Shown: piece after piece, positions 33,487 through 41,734 of the stretch
How the letters are laid out: each line of letters opens with the position of its first letter
Position numbering within the stretch: position 1 is the first letter of the stretch
Assembly: GCA_017459865.1 (NCBI GenBank)
Contig: JAFUCD010000024.1
Span: 62,001-126,000 of the forward strand
Direction: 5' to 3'
DNA length: 64,000 nucleotides
From: Oscillospiraceae bacterium
GTDB taxonomy: Bacteria; Bacillota_A; Clostridia; Oscillospirales; Oscillospiraceae
Program-made: the position numbers and the translations under genes
Notes under the pieces: generated by a model
What the model was told of the DNA's origin: nothing
Databases searched by the model: none
The model's input: the letters and a program-made list of their open reading frames with translations, nothing else

Positions 33487-35520
33487 ATGAAAAATGAGTA
33501 CTATCCTCATCTGTTCTCGAAAGGCAGGATCGGCGGCTGCGTGATCCCGAACCGCGTGGTGCTCTCTCCCATGGACGACACCCTCGGCCAGGCCAGCGGC
33601 GAGATCTCGCCCCGCGCCATTGAATACTATGCCAACAAGGCCAAGGGCGGCTGCGGCCTCGTCATCGTGGGCTACATCGCCGTGGTCGGCCCGGAGCTGG
33701 GCGGCATCGCCATGAGCGGCGAGACGCAGCTCAGAAGCCTCAACGACCGCCACGCCATGAGCATCCTCGCCGAGCGTGTGCACGAGTACGGCGGCAAGCT
33801 CTTCTGCCAGCTCAACCACCCCGGACGCAAGACCACGCCGGAGTATAACCAGGGCCACAGCCCCGTGTCCGCCACCGCGCTGCCGAGCCAGATGGTCGGC
33901 AAGACCGCGCCCTGCCATGAGCTCACTGTGGACGAGATCCACGAGATCGAGGAGGGCTTCGCCAACGGCGCAGAGCACGCATGGAAGGCCGGCGCCGACG
34001 GTGTGGAGATCCACTGCGGTCACCATTATCTGATGTGCCAGTTCCTGAACCCGGTGCGCAACGAGCGCACGGACGAGTACGGCGGCTCCATGGAAAATCG
34101 CTGCCGCATCGTGGTCGAGACCATCGAAAAGATCCGCGAGCGCGTCCCCGCGAGCTTCCCCGTGACCTGCCGCATCCACCTCTTCGACGGCGAGGGCTAC
34201 GAGGGCGAGAACACCGTGGAGGACATGATCGAGATCGCGAAATATCTCGAATCCAAGGGCGTGGACGGCTTCAACACCACCATCGGCTCCGTCGACCGCA
34301 CCGGCTCCCCGGAGATGAAGGCCGGCTGGAGAAACGAATACTACAAGCAGTTCAAGGCCGCGCTGAATGTGCCGATCTACGGCCCCAACGAGGTCAAGAC
34401 CCCCGAGGAGGCAGAGCAGTTCCTGACCGAGGGCGTCTATGACTTCCAGATCCTCGGCCGCCAGCAGAGCGCTGACCCCGAGTGGGCGAACAAGGCCAAG
34501 GCCGGCCGCAGCGAGGACATCCGCCCCTGCATCAGCTGCAACTATTGCCTCTACCGCGTCACGGCGGAGGACGCGCAGATCCGCTGCGCCGTGAACCCGC
34601 TGCTGGGCCGCGAGATCGACAATCTCGCGCCGCTGAAGCAGGGCGAGGGCAACGTCATCATCATCGGCGCGGGCCCGGCGGGCATCCAGGCGGCGTTCAC
34701 GCTCACGGAGCGCGGCTTCAAGGTGAAGCTCTATGACAAGCGCGACGAGCTCTGCGGCAGCCTGAACCTCGCGAACAAGGCGCCGAACAAGTTCCGCATG
34801 GACAATCTCGTCCACTACTACCGCCGTCAGGTGGAGAAGAACCCGAACATCGAGGTGCACCTGAATACTGAGGTCAACGAGGAAATGATGGATCAATGGA
34901 CCAAGGAAGACGTCTACGCCGTGGTTCTCGCCTCCGGCGGTCAGCCCATCGTCCCGGGTAAAATCCCCGGCATTGAAAAGGGCATCAGCAGCTTCGACGT
35001 GCTGCGCGGCGACGTGAAGATGACGGGCAAGACCGTCGCGGTCATCGGCGGCGGCATGACGGGTCTGGAGACTGCCGAGCGTCTGGCCGAGGACGGCAAC
35101 AAGGTCATCGTCGTGGAGATGATGCCCATCGTCGGCAACGGCATCTTCTACTACAACGTGGTCAAGACGCAGATGTTCCTCACCGAGCGCGGCGCGGAGA
35201 TCAAGACCAGCACGGCGCTCAGGGAGATCAAGGACGGCGCCATCGTCGTGGAGCCCTACCACGGGAAGTTCATCTCCGCGAGCCTGAAGGGCATGCGCAA
35301 CATCAACGGCTTCGTGGATGTCAAGGACGTGGCCGAGGAAGGCCCCTATGAGATCCCGGTGGACTGCACGGTGCTGAGTCTGGGCATCCGCCCCGATCTG
35401 AGCATGCTGGATGCGCTGGAGGAGCGCTTCGAGAAGGTCGTGAACATCGGCGACTGCACGAATCCCGGCCGCATCGGCGACGCCACCGGTTCCGCCTACC
35501 TCGCGGTCAAGAATCTGTAA
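33487..35520 (+). CDS. Fe-S flavoprotein ene-reductase (OYE / dienoyl-CoA reductase / BaiCD-like)
   Basis: The 677-residue enzyme has an N-terminal FMN TIM barrel (about 1-340, with LCQLNHPGRK, VEIHCGHHYLM and RTDEYGGSMENR), a 4Fe-4S site, and a C-terminal FAD/NAD(P)H domain (GAGPAG 394-399, GGGMTG 521-526). Cluster cysteines are 348, 351, 354 and 367 (spacing x2-x2-x12), the spacing I recall for trimethylamine dehydrogenase rather than the x2-x3-x11 of E. coli dienoyl-CoA reductase. Electrons go from NAD(P)H through FAD and Fe-S to FMN and a C=C or similar bond. It is controlled by the LysR next door. Relatives include bile-acid, steroid and flavonoid reductases; the substrate here is not identifiable. 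Confidence 0.92.
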   Translation: MKNEYYPHLFSKGRIGGCVIPNRVVLSPMDDTLGQASGEISPRAIEYYANKAKGGCGLVIVGYIAVVGPELGGIAMSGETQLRSLNDRHAMSILAERVHEYGGKLFCQLNHPGRKTTPEYNQGHSPVSATALPSQMVGKTAPCHELTVDEIHEIEEGFANGAEHAWKAGADGVEIHCGHHYLMCQFLNPVRNERTDEYGGSMENRCRIVVETIEKIRERVPASFPVTCRIHLFDGEGYEGENTVEDMIEIAKYLESKGVDGFNTTIGSVDRTGSPEMKAGWRNEYYKQFKAALNVPIYGPNEVKTPEEAEQFLTEGVYDFQILGRQQSADPEWANKAKAGRSEDIRPCISCNYCLYRVTAEDAQIRCAVNPLLGREIDNLAPLKQGEGNVIIIGAGPAGIQAAFTLTERGFKVKLYDKRDELCGSLNLANKAPNKFRMDNLVHYYRRQVEKNPNIEVHLNTEVNEEMMDQWTKEDVYAVVLASGGQPIVPGKIPGIEKGISSFDVLRGDVKMTGKTVAVIGGGMTGLETAERLAEDGNKVIVVEMMPIVGNGIFYYNVVKTQMFLTERGAEIKTSTALREIKDGAIVVEPYHGKFISASLKGMRNINGFVDVKDVAEEGPYEIPVDCTVLSLGIRPDLSMLDALEERFEKVVNIGDCTNPGRIGDATGSAYLAVKNL

Positions 35521-35553
35521 ATCTTCTCTTTTTCCCTTTTTCCCTTCCAAAGC

Positions 35554-35579
35554 AGCGCCCGGCCAGGCGGCCGGGCGCT
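35554..35579. other. Intercistronic GC-rich hairpin
   Basis: A perfect 11-bp stem (35554-35564 and 35569-35579, four-base loop) between the ene-reductase and the hydrolase. No T-run; may tune expression of downstream genes. Confidence 0.65.
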
Positions 35580-35611
35580 GCGAAAAGTGACATTCAAAGG
35601 AGGTATTATCT

Positions 35612-36436
35612 GTGAAAAAGGTTTTGACGACCCCGAAGGGCGACCGGATTGCCTATGTGGAGAACGGCGCCGGCGATCCCGTTGTGCTGGTCCATGGCTT
35701 CACCGGCAACACCAGCGCCTGGGCGGACACGCTGACCAATCTGGGCAAGCACTATCATGTCTATGCCTACGATATGCTTGGCCACGGCGAGACCGTCATG
35801 GCGGACAACAGCGCCGTTGGCGATACGGCGCTGGCGGATCAGCTGCACGATTTTCTTCAGGGGCTTGATCTGGATAACGTCATCGTCATCGCGCACTCGC
35901 TGGGCTGCTGCGTACTGTTCCAATATGTTCTGAAATATGGCTGCGAGCGCTGGAAGGGCGCCATCCTCGCGGATATGACGCCGGCGATGAACCCCAGCGA
36001 GGATTGGGATCTGATCGCGGCGGGAGGCTTCGGCTCCCGCGCGGCGCTGCAGGCCATGGAGGATGATTACGATGGCTACATGCGCGCGTTCTTTATGGCT
36101 GGGCTTCCCACGGAAGGCCTCAACGAGGAGCAGATCGAGTTCATGTATCATGGCTGGTATGACCTTCTGGTGCCGGAGCTGGTGAAAAAGGTGCTCGCAA
36201 GCTGCCAGCCGGACTACCGCCCTGCGCTGGAGAAGTTCACCGTTCCCACGGCGTATTTCTATGCGGCGCAGAGCTTCATCCTCCCGAACCCGGATAAGAT
36301 CGCGGCGGTCTATCAGGAGAAGACCGTGAACGCGCCGTTTACCCTCGTTCCCTTCGACTGCGCCGTACACGCCTTCCCGGAGGAGCGAAATGAAGAATTT
36401 GTGGAGAAGGCCCTGACCTTTATCCGCGGCATTTGA
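35612..36436 (+). CDS. Alpha/beta-hydrolase (serine type)
   Basis: The 274-residue hydrolase has the oxyanion loop HGFTGN (about residues 28-33), nucleophile Ser96 in AHSLG, and the closing acid/His region with HAFPEE near 257. It is of the BioH/epoxide-hydrolase-like esterase group and acts on esters, thioesters or C-C bonds. GTG 35612 follows AAAGGAGGT by 6 bases. It follows the ene-reductase with a hairpin gap and precedes the DLH-like hydrolase by 20 bases, so three enzymes are probably co-expressed. Confidence 0.85.
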   Translation: MKKVLTTPKGDRIAYVENGAGDPVVLVHGFTGNTSAWADTLTNLGKHYHVYAYDMLGHGETVMADNSAVGDTALADQLHDFLQGLDLDNVIVIAHSLGCCVLFQYVLKYGCERWKGAILADMTPAMNPSEDWDLIAAGGFGSRAALQAMEDDYDGYMRAFFMAGLPTEGLNEEQIEFMYHGWYDLLVPELVKKVLASCQPDYRPALEKFTVPTAYFYAAQSFILPNPDKIAAVYQEKTVNAPFTLVPFDCAVHAFPEERNEEFVEKALTFIRGI

Positions 36437-36456
36437 TCAGAAAAGGAGCAACATTT

Positions 36457-37329
36457 ATGGATACCCAGAACGTCGTATTTCTCAACAAGCAGCTGAATCT
36501 GCGCCTGGCAGGCCTCCTTCGTCTGCCGGAGGGATTTGATCTGAGCAAGAACTATCCCGCCGTCGTGGTCACCGGCCCCATGCTCTCCGTCAAGGAGCAG
36601 GCCCAGTCGGTCTATGCCGAGCGGCTCACGGCTGCGGGCTATGTCACACTGGTGTTTGACGGCAGCTACTTCGGCGAGAGCGAAGGTCTGCCCCGCGGGC
36701 AGGAGCTGCCCGACGTGAAAGAGAGCGATATCGAATCGGCGGTGGACTTCCTCGTGAGTCTGCCCTATGTGGACAAGGATCGCATCGGCGGCCTCGGCAT
36801 TTGCGGCTCCGGCTCTTACATGTCCGTGGCCGGCGTGAAGGAGCCGCGGCTCAAGGCCATCACCGCCATCGTTCCCGCCATTGCGGACATCTCCACCTCT
36901 CCCATGATGGGCTTTTTTGCCCCGGAGGCGGAGGTCGTTGCCGCCAAGGCAGCCTATGACAGGGGCGAGGGCGAGCTGATGCTTCTCAACTTCATGCCCA
37001 GAGCCTTTGACGAGGGTGCAGCTTACTATTATTCCGCCCGCGGCACCCATCCCCGCTGGTCGAATCAGGTGGTGGCGTGGAGCCAACTGGAGCTGGTGAA
37101 GTATAACGTCCCCAGCATCATGAAGGACATGACGAAGCCCTACTGCGTCATCTCCGGCGAGAACGCATGGTCGCGCCCCTCCTCCGAAGAGGTCTTCGCC
37201 GCCGTGCCGCATGAGAACAAGGAGATGCACGTCATCCCGGAGGCGAGCCACTTCGATCTCTACGATCTCGCGCCGTTCGTCTCCGAGGCGTTTGATTTCA
37301 TCCTGCCGTTTTTTGCCAAGAACCTGTAA
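36457..37329 (+). CDS. Dienelactone-hydrolase-like alpha/beta-hydrolase, first copy
   Basis: The 290-residue protein has the DLH/YcjY-like layout with nucleophile Cys116 in GICGSG in place of Ser, an acid after it near residue 240 and His in EASHFD near 269. Cys nucleophiles are seen in dienelactone hydrolase-type enzymes. AAAAGGAG precedes ATG 36457. It is a relative of the enzyme at 41735 (same opening YVTL.FD...G.S and GICG elbow). With the serine hydrolase and ene-reductase it ends the unit, closed by a strong terminator. Confidence 0.85.
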   Translation: MDTQNVVFLNKQLNLRLAGLLRLPEGFDLSKNYPAVVVTGPMLSVKEQAQSVYAERLTAAGYVTLVFDGSYFGESEGLPRGQELPDVKESDIESAVDFLVSLPYVDKDRIGGLGICGSGSYMSVAGVKEPRLKAITAIVPAIADISTSPMMGFFAPEAEVVAAKAAYDRGEGELMLLNFMPRAFDEGAAYYYSARGTHPRWSNQVVAWSQLELVKYNVPSIMKDMTKPYCVISGENAWSRPSSEEVFAAVPHENKEMHVIPEASHFDLYDLAPFVSEAFDFILPFFAKNL

Positions 37330-37335
37330 AAAAGT

Positions 37336-37366
37336 AAGGCACTCCGCTGCAGCGGAGTGCCTTTTC
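37336..37366. terminator. Strong terminator
   Basis: A perfect 12-bp stem (37336-37347, 37352-37363) with TTTT follows the hydrolase stop and ends the ene-reductase unit. Confidence 0.9.
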
Positions 37367-37459
37367 CTGTAATAATAAACGACGCTTACCATCCCTCCGG
37401 CTCGAACACAAATCCGGGTCCTGCATGGAGCCGGGGCGGTGATCGTCAGACTGCGTTCC

Positions 37460-37855
37460 TCAGAAGCAGAAGGTCTCTGGCGCGGCGGTGAAGGAGCAGA
37501 TGCTCGCCGCAGCGTTTGTCAGATACAGCACCTCCACAACGCCGTCGCCCACGGAATACATGCTCTTCAAACCGGGGTTTGCCTCCAGCATGGAGGCTAC
37601 GGCCTCGTCGCGCCCGTCGCGTACCAGCTCGCCGCTCAGACGGATCCACCGGCCGTCCGCAGTCGCGGCGCTGATCTCCACCTTGAGATCGGCGGCGATC
37701 TGCTTATAAACGTCCTTCTGGTTGTTGGTGATGAAGTAGAGCTTGTCCTCAAAGACATTCACTGCGCCGAAGGGGCGCACCCGGGGCTGATCGCCCTCCA
37801 CCGTAGCCAGATAGAATGTACCGGCGTTTTTCAGAAATTCATAGGCTCTTTTCAT
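37460..37855 (-). CDS. Pyridoxamine-5'-phosphate-oxidase-like flavin protein
   Basis: The 131-residue split-barrel protein (FYLATVEGDQPRVRPFGAV, LYFITNNQKDVYKQI, WIRLSGELVRD) matches the PNPOx-like family that binds FMN or F420 and reduces small substrates. The opening resembles nitroreductase-like and general-stress flavoproteins. AAAGGAG precedes ATG 37855. It is on the minus strand, alone between two plus- or convergent units, next to the DODA gene, which is transcribed in the same direction. A redox role in the same pathway is inferred from location. Confidence 0.85.
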   Translation of the reverse strand: MKRAYEFLKNAGTFYLATVEGDQPRVRPFGAVNVFEDKLYFITNNQKDVYKQIAADLKVEISAATADGRWIRLSGELVRDGRDEAVASMLEANPGLKSMYSVGDGVVEVLYLTNAAASICSFTAAPETFCF

Positions 37856-37961
37856 AGGGAAACTCCTTTCAAATTATGACGGTATACGACATGGGACAAA
37901 ATGTATATCTGCGAAAAAATGACGGAAGCGCATGCGTGAACTGCCATCTTTTATGAGATCG

Positions 37962-38741
37962 TTATTCCAGACCGAAGGCGAAGCCGGTCATGGCCATGGA
38001 GCCGAGATTGCAGATGTTGTTGAACACCAGTGGCTGCTCGCCCTCCGCGGCGCCGAAAATATACAGCAGGGGCAGGTAGTGATCCGGCGTCGGCACGGCA
38101 TAGGCTGCGTCCGGCGCATCGGCGTAGTTGATCACAGCGGCGTTATCCCGCGCGCGGATGCGGTCGATGATGAAGTCGTTGAACCGCACGGCCTGCGCCG
38201 TCCCGCCGGGATTATCCCACTCCACCAGACGGAGATTGTGCACCACGTTGCCGCTTCCGAAGATGAGATAGCCATCTTCTCTGAGCACGGCGAGCTTCTG
38301 CCCCAGCGCATAGCATCCGGCGGGGGAAAGCCGGCGATTGACCGACAGCTGCACCACGGGAATATCCGCCTCCGGGAACATATGTACCAGAACAGTCCAC
38401 GTGCCATGGTCGATGCCCCAGTTGTTGTTCACGGTTACCTCGCTGCCGAGCAGCTCCAGCACCCGGTCAGAGAGTGCTGCGTCGCCGGAAACAGGGTATT
38501 TCACCTCATAAAGCGCCTGCGGGAAGCCATACATGTCATAGATCTGCTTGGGCGTTTCCGTTTTCTGCACAAAGGTGCCCGGCACATACCAGTGACCGGA
38601 TACAGCCAGAATCGCCTTTGGCTTTCCGTACTGTGCAAGCACCTTCTGACCGATCTCGGCCATCCCGCGTGTGATCTCGTCATCCCGGAGGGCAACCATC
38701 GGGTCGCCGTGTCCGGAGAAAATAACCGGCATCTTTTTCAT
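37962..38741 (-). CDS. DODA-type (4,5-DOPA extradiol-like) dioxygenase family protein
   Basis: The 259-residue protein matches the YgiD/DODA family: FSGHGDPMVAL (His near 10), AVSGHWYVPG (His near 48), WGIDHGTWTVLVHMFP (His near 110), FGSGNVVHNL and a C-terminal GSMAMTGFAFG. The His residues bind a divalent metal. The family opens catechol rings with O2, which is odd in a presumed anaerobe, so it may do metal-dependent chemistry of another kind. It is divergent from the HxlR gene, which probably controls it. A GAGG/GAAGG ribosome site precedes ATG 38741. Confidence 0.88.
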   Translation of the reverse strand: MKKMPVIFSGHGDPMVALRDDEITRGMAEIGQKVLAQYGKPKAILAVSGHWYVPGTFVQKTETPKQIYDMYGFPQALYEVKYPVSGDAALSDRVLELLGSEVTVNNNWGIDHGTWTVLVHMFPEADIPVVQLSVNRRLSPAGCYALGQKLAVLREDGYLIFGSGNVVHNLRLVEWDNPGGTAQAVRFNDFIIDRIRARDNAAVINYADAPDAAYAVPTPDHYLPLLYIFGAAEGEQPLVFNNICNLGSMAMTGFAFGLE

Positions 38742-38809
38742 CCTTCAACCTCTTTTCCATCGCAATAGTTTAATAATCGGACTTGCTTTTATTATACGAA
38801 TATTGTAAA

Positions 38810-38843
38810 CTTGTGCAAGTAGGATTTTTCTGTTGTGTAAGTA
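38810..38843. promoter_or_regulatory. HxlR-type operator: two direct repeats
   Basis: TTGTGCAAGTA (38811-38821) and TTGTGTAAGTA (38833-38843) repeat with 22-base spacing (two helical turns); the first contains the palindrome CTTG-TG-CAAG. It lies in the divergent DODA/HxlR region where the regulator should bind. Confidence 0.6.
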
Positions 38844-38870
38844 TCTTTTGCTTGTGTATTGGAGTGCAGT

Positions 38871-39254
38871 ATGAAACAGAATGAGAAGGAATCAGGCTTT
38901 GGACGCTGTCCCTATGTGACGAGCCAGAAGCTCCTGTCCGGCAAGTGGGCGATTTTGATCCTCTACGCGCTCTCCGCCGGATCGAAGCGCTTCGGCGAGC
39001 TCCAGCGGGAGGTGGATATTACGCAGGCGACGCTCTCCACCCAGCTCAAAACGCTGGAGCGGGAGGGGCTGATCCACCGGGAGGTCTTCCCGGAGGTGCC
39101 GCCTCGGGTGGAGTATTCCCTCACGGAGATCGGGCAGGAGTTTCGCCCGGTGCTGGAGAGCATCGAGATCTGGGGAAACAAATATATCAATTTCCTGCGG
39201 GAAAACCGCCCGGACGGGTCCGATCCGCAAAGGACAGGAAAAACCGAAGAATGA
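38871..39254 (+). CDS. HxlR-family regulator
   Basis: The 127-residue winged-helix protein has the HxlR hallmarks: CPYVTSQKLLSGKWAILILYAL (conserved Cys near residue 13), FGELQREVDITQATLSTQLKTLEREGLI and VPPRVEYSLTEIG. Members bind direct repeats as dimers and often sense aldehydes or thiol-reactive compounds through the Cys. ATG 38871 follows GGAG. It faces the DODA gene across two direct repeats, so it most likely represses both. Confidence 0.88.
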   Translation: MKQNEKESGFGRCPYVTSQKLLSGKWAILILYALSAGSKRFGELQREVDITQATLSTQLKTLEREGLIHREVFPEVPPRVEYSLTEIGQEFRPVLESIEIWGNKYINFLRENRPDGSDPQRTGKTEE

Positions 39255-39260
39255 TCAACA

Positions 39261-39290
39261 GGGAGCTGTCTCGGAATCGAGACAGCTCCC
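39261..39290. terminator. Bidirectional hairpin between HxlR and LysR genes
   Basis: A perfect 13-bp stem (39261-39273, 39278-39290) lies between two convergent regulator genes. It can serve either strand, though T-runs are weak. Confidence 0.7.
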
Positions 39291-39341
39291 AGCTTCTGCT
39301 GTCGGCTTACGCTTCAGCGAATTCGTACCCGCCGATTCCTG

Positions 39342-40220
39342 TTATCCCGGGCGGAAAGATTCTCCCTGCAGAACCATCCCGCGGACGGCGCTGAAGAGGG
39401 AAGCGTATTTCTTCCGGTTCTCGCTCCGGCAGGCAAGATAATAGGTCGCGTGCGCGTCGGCATCCTCGATCGGGATGTTGACGCGCAAAGCTTTTGCGCG
39501 CCCAGACTCGATCATGCGATCGGAACTGAAGGCCGGATAGTCCGTGCCCTCCACCAGCTCGGCGAGGGCGTCGGCGTCCGACTGGATCAGGAAATTGGTC
39601 TTCGGCATGTGCGCCCGGCACACGTCCATCCAGAAGCCCACATGCGCCTGCACGAGGAAGCGCTCCCCATCGAGATCCCGGAATGAAACCGTGCTGCGCT
39701 GCGCCAGACGGTGGGTCTCCGGCACGGCGATGTAAAGCTGCTCATCCAGATACCGCTGGCAGTAGATCTCGCTGTCGGCGGTGTTTTCATGCAGGATTGC
39801 AAGCTGGTAGCGCTCCGTTTTCAGCCCCGCGCAGAGCGCGGCGTCATTTGACAGCTCCGAGGTGATGCTCATGCCGCCGTAGTGGCTTTGCAGCAGCGGC
39901 ATCAGCTCCAGAATCGGATACGGCGCGCAGGCGCCCAGAACGATGCTGTGCAGGCTCCGGTCAAAAGCGACGATTCGCTCGCGCATGGCCGCGTTCTGCT
40001 CCAGAAGTGAACGGGCGAGGGTCGCTGCGAACCGCCCGGTCTCATTGAGGGAGATGCGCGTTTTGTCCCGGTGAAACAGCGCCACGCCCAATGCGTCCTC
40101 CAGCTTTTTCATCGACCGCGTCAGCGCAGGCTGGGAGATGTGCAGCTCCTCGGCGGCTTTTGAGAGCGTCCCGCAGCGGGCCACGGCGTCGAATTGCTCC
40201 AGCAGATAGATTTCGATCAT
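39342..40220 (-). CDS. LysR-family regulator of the downstream AKR/hydrolase operon
   Basis: The 292-residue regulator has an N-terminal winged helix (LLEQFDAVARCGTLSKAAEELHISQPALTRSMKKLE) and an effector domain from about residue 90. GGAG precedes ATG 40220. It is divergent from the large AKR-esterase operon (40358-45242) with a palindromic LysR-type site between. It differs in sequence from the other LysR, so two inputs control the cargo. The effector is unknown. Confidence 0.9.
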   Translation of the reverse strand: MIEIYLLEQFDAVARCGTLSKAAEELHISQPALTRSMKKLEDALGVALFHRDKTRISLNETGRFAATLARSLLEQNAAMRERIVAFDRSLHSIVLGACAPYPILELMPLLQSHYGGMSITSELSNDAALCAGLKTERYQLAILHENTADSEIYCQRYLDEQLYIAVPETHRLAQRSTVSFRDLDGERFLVQAHVGFWMDVCRAHMPKTNFLIQSDADALAELVEGTDYPAFSSDRMIESGRAKALRVNIPIEDADAHATYYLACRSENRKKYASLFSAVRGMVLQGESFRPG

Positions 40221-40234
40221 GACAAGCTCCTTGA

Positions 40235-40253
40235 TTATAATTGAAAGTTATAA
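40235..40253. promoter_or_regulatory. LysR-type palindrome
   Basis: TTATAA-N7-TTATAA in the divergent LysR/AKR region fits a LysR T-N11-A type site. Confidence 0.5.
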
Positions 40254-40295
40254 ATTTATGCGCAATCGGCATTTCTATTTTCTTTGATATTACAG

Positions 40296-40301
40296 TATAA
40301 T
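40296..40301 (+). promoter_or_regulatory. -10 box of the AKR operon
   Basis: TATAAT lies 57 bases before the AKR start. The -35 region (TTCTAT at about 40273-40278) is weak, as expected for a LysR-activated promoter. Confidence 0.5.
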
Positions 40302-40357
40302 CACATCAGATGCAAGAAAAAAGCTATAATTTCTGGAAATCGAAAGGAGAAATCATC

Positions 40358-41221
40358 ATGGAATATGTCACTTTGAATACCGGCGCGAAGATGCCTCTGG
40401 AGGGCTTCGGCGTGTTTCAGATCCCGGATATGCAGCAGTGCGAGGAAGTTGTCTACAACGCCATCAAAGTCGGTTACCGGCTCTTTGACACAGCCGCATC
40501 CTACTTCAACGAGGAGGCTGTGGGCAAGGCCATCGCCCGCGCCATCGCGGACGGGCTTGTAACGCGGGAGGAGCTTTTCATCGTCACGAAGCTCTGGGTG
40601 CAGGACAGCAATTATGAGGCGGCCAAGGTCGCCATCGACGCCTCCCTGCAGAAGCTGGGGCTCGACTATGTGGATCTCTATCTCTTCCACCAGCCCATGG
40701 GCGACTACTTCGGCGCCTACCGCGCCATGGAGGAGGCCTATGCCGCCGGCAAGCTCAAGGCCATCGGCGTGGCCAACTGCTATCCCGCCATCCTTGCAAA
40801 CCTCTGCGAGACTGTGAAGGTCCTGCCCGCCGTCTGCCAGGTGGAGCTGCATCCCTTCTTCCAGCAGTGGGATGCGCTGGAGAACATGAAGGGCTATGGC
40901 GTCCAGCCCATGGCCTGGGGTCCGCTGGCCGAGGGCAAACACGGCATTTTCACGGATCCGGAATTGACCGCCATCGGCGAGAAGTACGGCAAATCGGCGG
41001 CGCAGGTGGTTCTGCGCTGGAACGTACAGCGCGGCGTGGTCATCATCCCCAAGTCCGTCAAGCCCGAGCGCATGGCGCAGAATATGGACATCTGGGATTT
41101 CGCCCTCTCCGAGGAGGACATGGCCGTCATCGCGAAGAAAGATCTGGGTCACAGCGAGATCGTGGATCACGGCGACCCGGGCTTTGTCAAGGCGCTCCAC
41201 AGCTGGAAGATCCACGATTGA
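40358..41221 (+). CDS. Aldo/keto reductase (2,5-diketogluconate-reductase-like)
   Basis: The 287-residue AKR has the tetrad in YRLFDTAASYFNE (Asp and Tyr near residues 44-50), FIVTKLW (Lys) and LYLFHQPMGD (His). The C-terminal IIPKSVKPERMAQN is the NADPH-binding signature. Unlike the YhdN-like pair at 27.7 and 29.8 kb it belongs to the AKR3/AKR5-like group. AAAGGAGA precedes ATG 40358. It opens a six-gene operon (AKR, flavodoxin, DLH, two lipoprotein esterases, FMN reductase). Confidence 0.92.
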   Translation: MEYVTLNTGAKMPLEGFGVFQIPDMQQCEEVVYNAIKVGYRLFDTAASYFNEEAVGKAIARAIADGLVTREELFIVTKLWVQDSNYEAAKVAIDASLQKLGLDYVDLYLFHQPMGDYFGAYRAMEEAYAAGKLKAIGVANCYPAILANLCETVKVLPAVCQVELHPFFQQWDALENMKGYGVQPMAWGPLAEGKHGIFTDPELTAIGEKYGKSAAQVVLRWNVQRGVVIIPKSVKPERMAQNMDIWDFALSEEDMAVIAKKDLGHSEIVDHGDPGFVKALHSWKIHD

Positions 41222-41236
41222 GCGGAGGGAATCAGC

Positions 41237-41719
41237 ATGGCAAAGGATCTGGTACTGTATTTTTCCGTCTACGGCACGGCGAAGAAGACCGCCGAGGAGA
41301 TCGCCCGGCAGCTGGGCGCGGATCTGCAGGAGATCGTGCCTGCCGCTGCGTATGACAGCAATCGCGACCACTATAACGCTCTGGCGCGGTTGGCAAAGCA
41401 GGAGCACGACGAGGATCGCCGCCCGGAGATTGCCGAGCCCATCGACGTGAGCGGCTATGAACGCATTTTCCTGGGCTATCCCATGTGGTGGTTCACCTTT
41501 CCGATGATCATCTACACGCTCTTTGACACCGTGGATTTCTCCGGCAAGACCATCGTGCCCTTCAACACCCACATGGGCTCCGCCGACGGCGGCACCTATG
41601 AGACCATCCGGCAGCTTGCCCCCAACGCCACCGTGCTGGAGGGGCTTCCCGTGGAGATGAGCGACGCCGAGCGCGGCGCAAGCGCGCAGGTTGCCGCCTG
41701 GCTGAAAACGCTGAACTGA
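41237..41719 (+). CDS. Flavodoxin
   Basis: The 160-residue cytosolic flavodoxin has an N-terminal phosphate loop (VLYFSVYGTAKKTAEEI), ERIFLGYPMWWFTFPMII near residue 75 (the flavin-stacking aromatic loop) and IVPFNTHMGSADGGTYE. Its second half is close to the lipoprotein flavodoxin at 27042. GGAGG precedes ATG 41237. In this operon it probably carries electrons to an oxidoreductase such as the FMN reductase or an ene-reductase. Confidence 0.88.
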   Translation: MAKDLVLYFSVYGTAKKTAEEIARQLGADLQEIVPAAAYDSNRDHYNALARLAKQEHDEDRRPEIAEPIDVSGYERIFLGYPMWWFTFPMIIYTLFDTVDFSGKTIVPFNTHMGSADGGTYETIRQLAPNATVLEGLPVEMSDAERGASAQVAAWLKTLN

Positions 41720-41734
41720 AGAAAGGATAATCGT

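Noticed and set aside
33400..35550. 716-residue antisense frame opposite the ene-reductase
   Set aside because: Typical GC-rich shadow frame; Ala/His/Val-rich with no motif, and the sense gene has complete domains.
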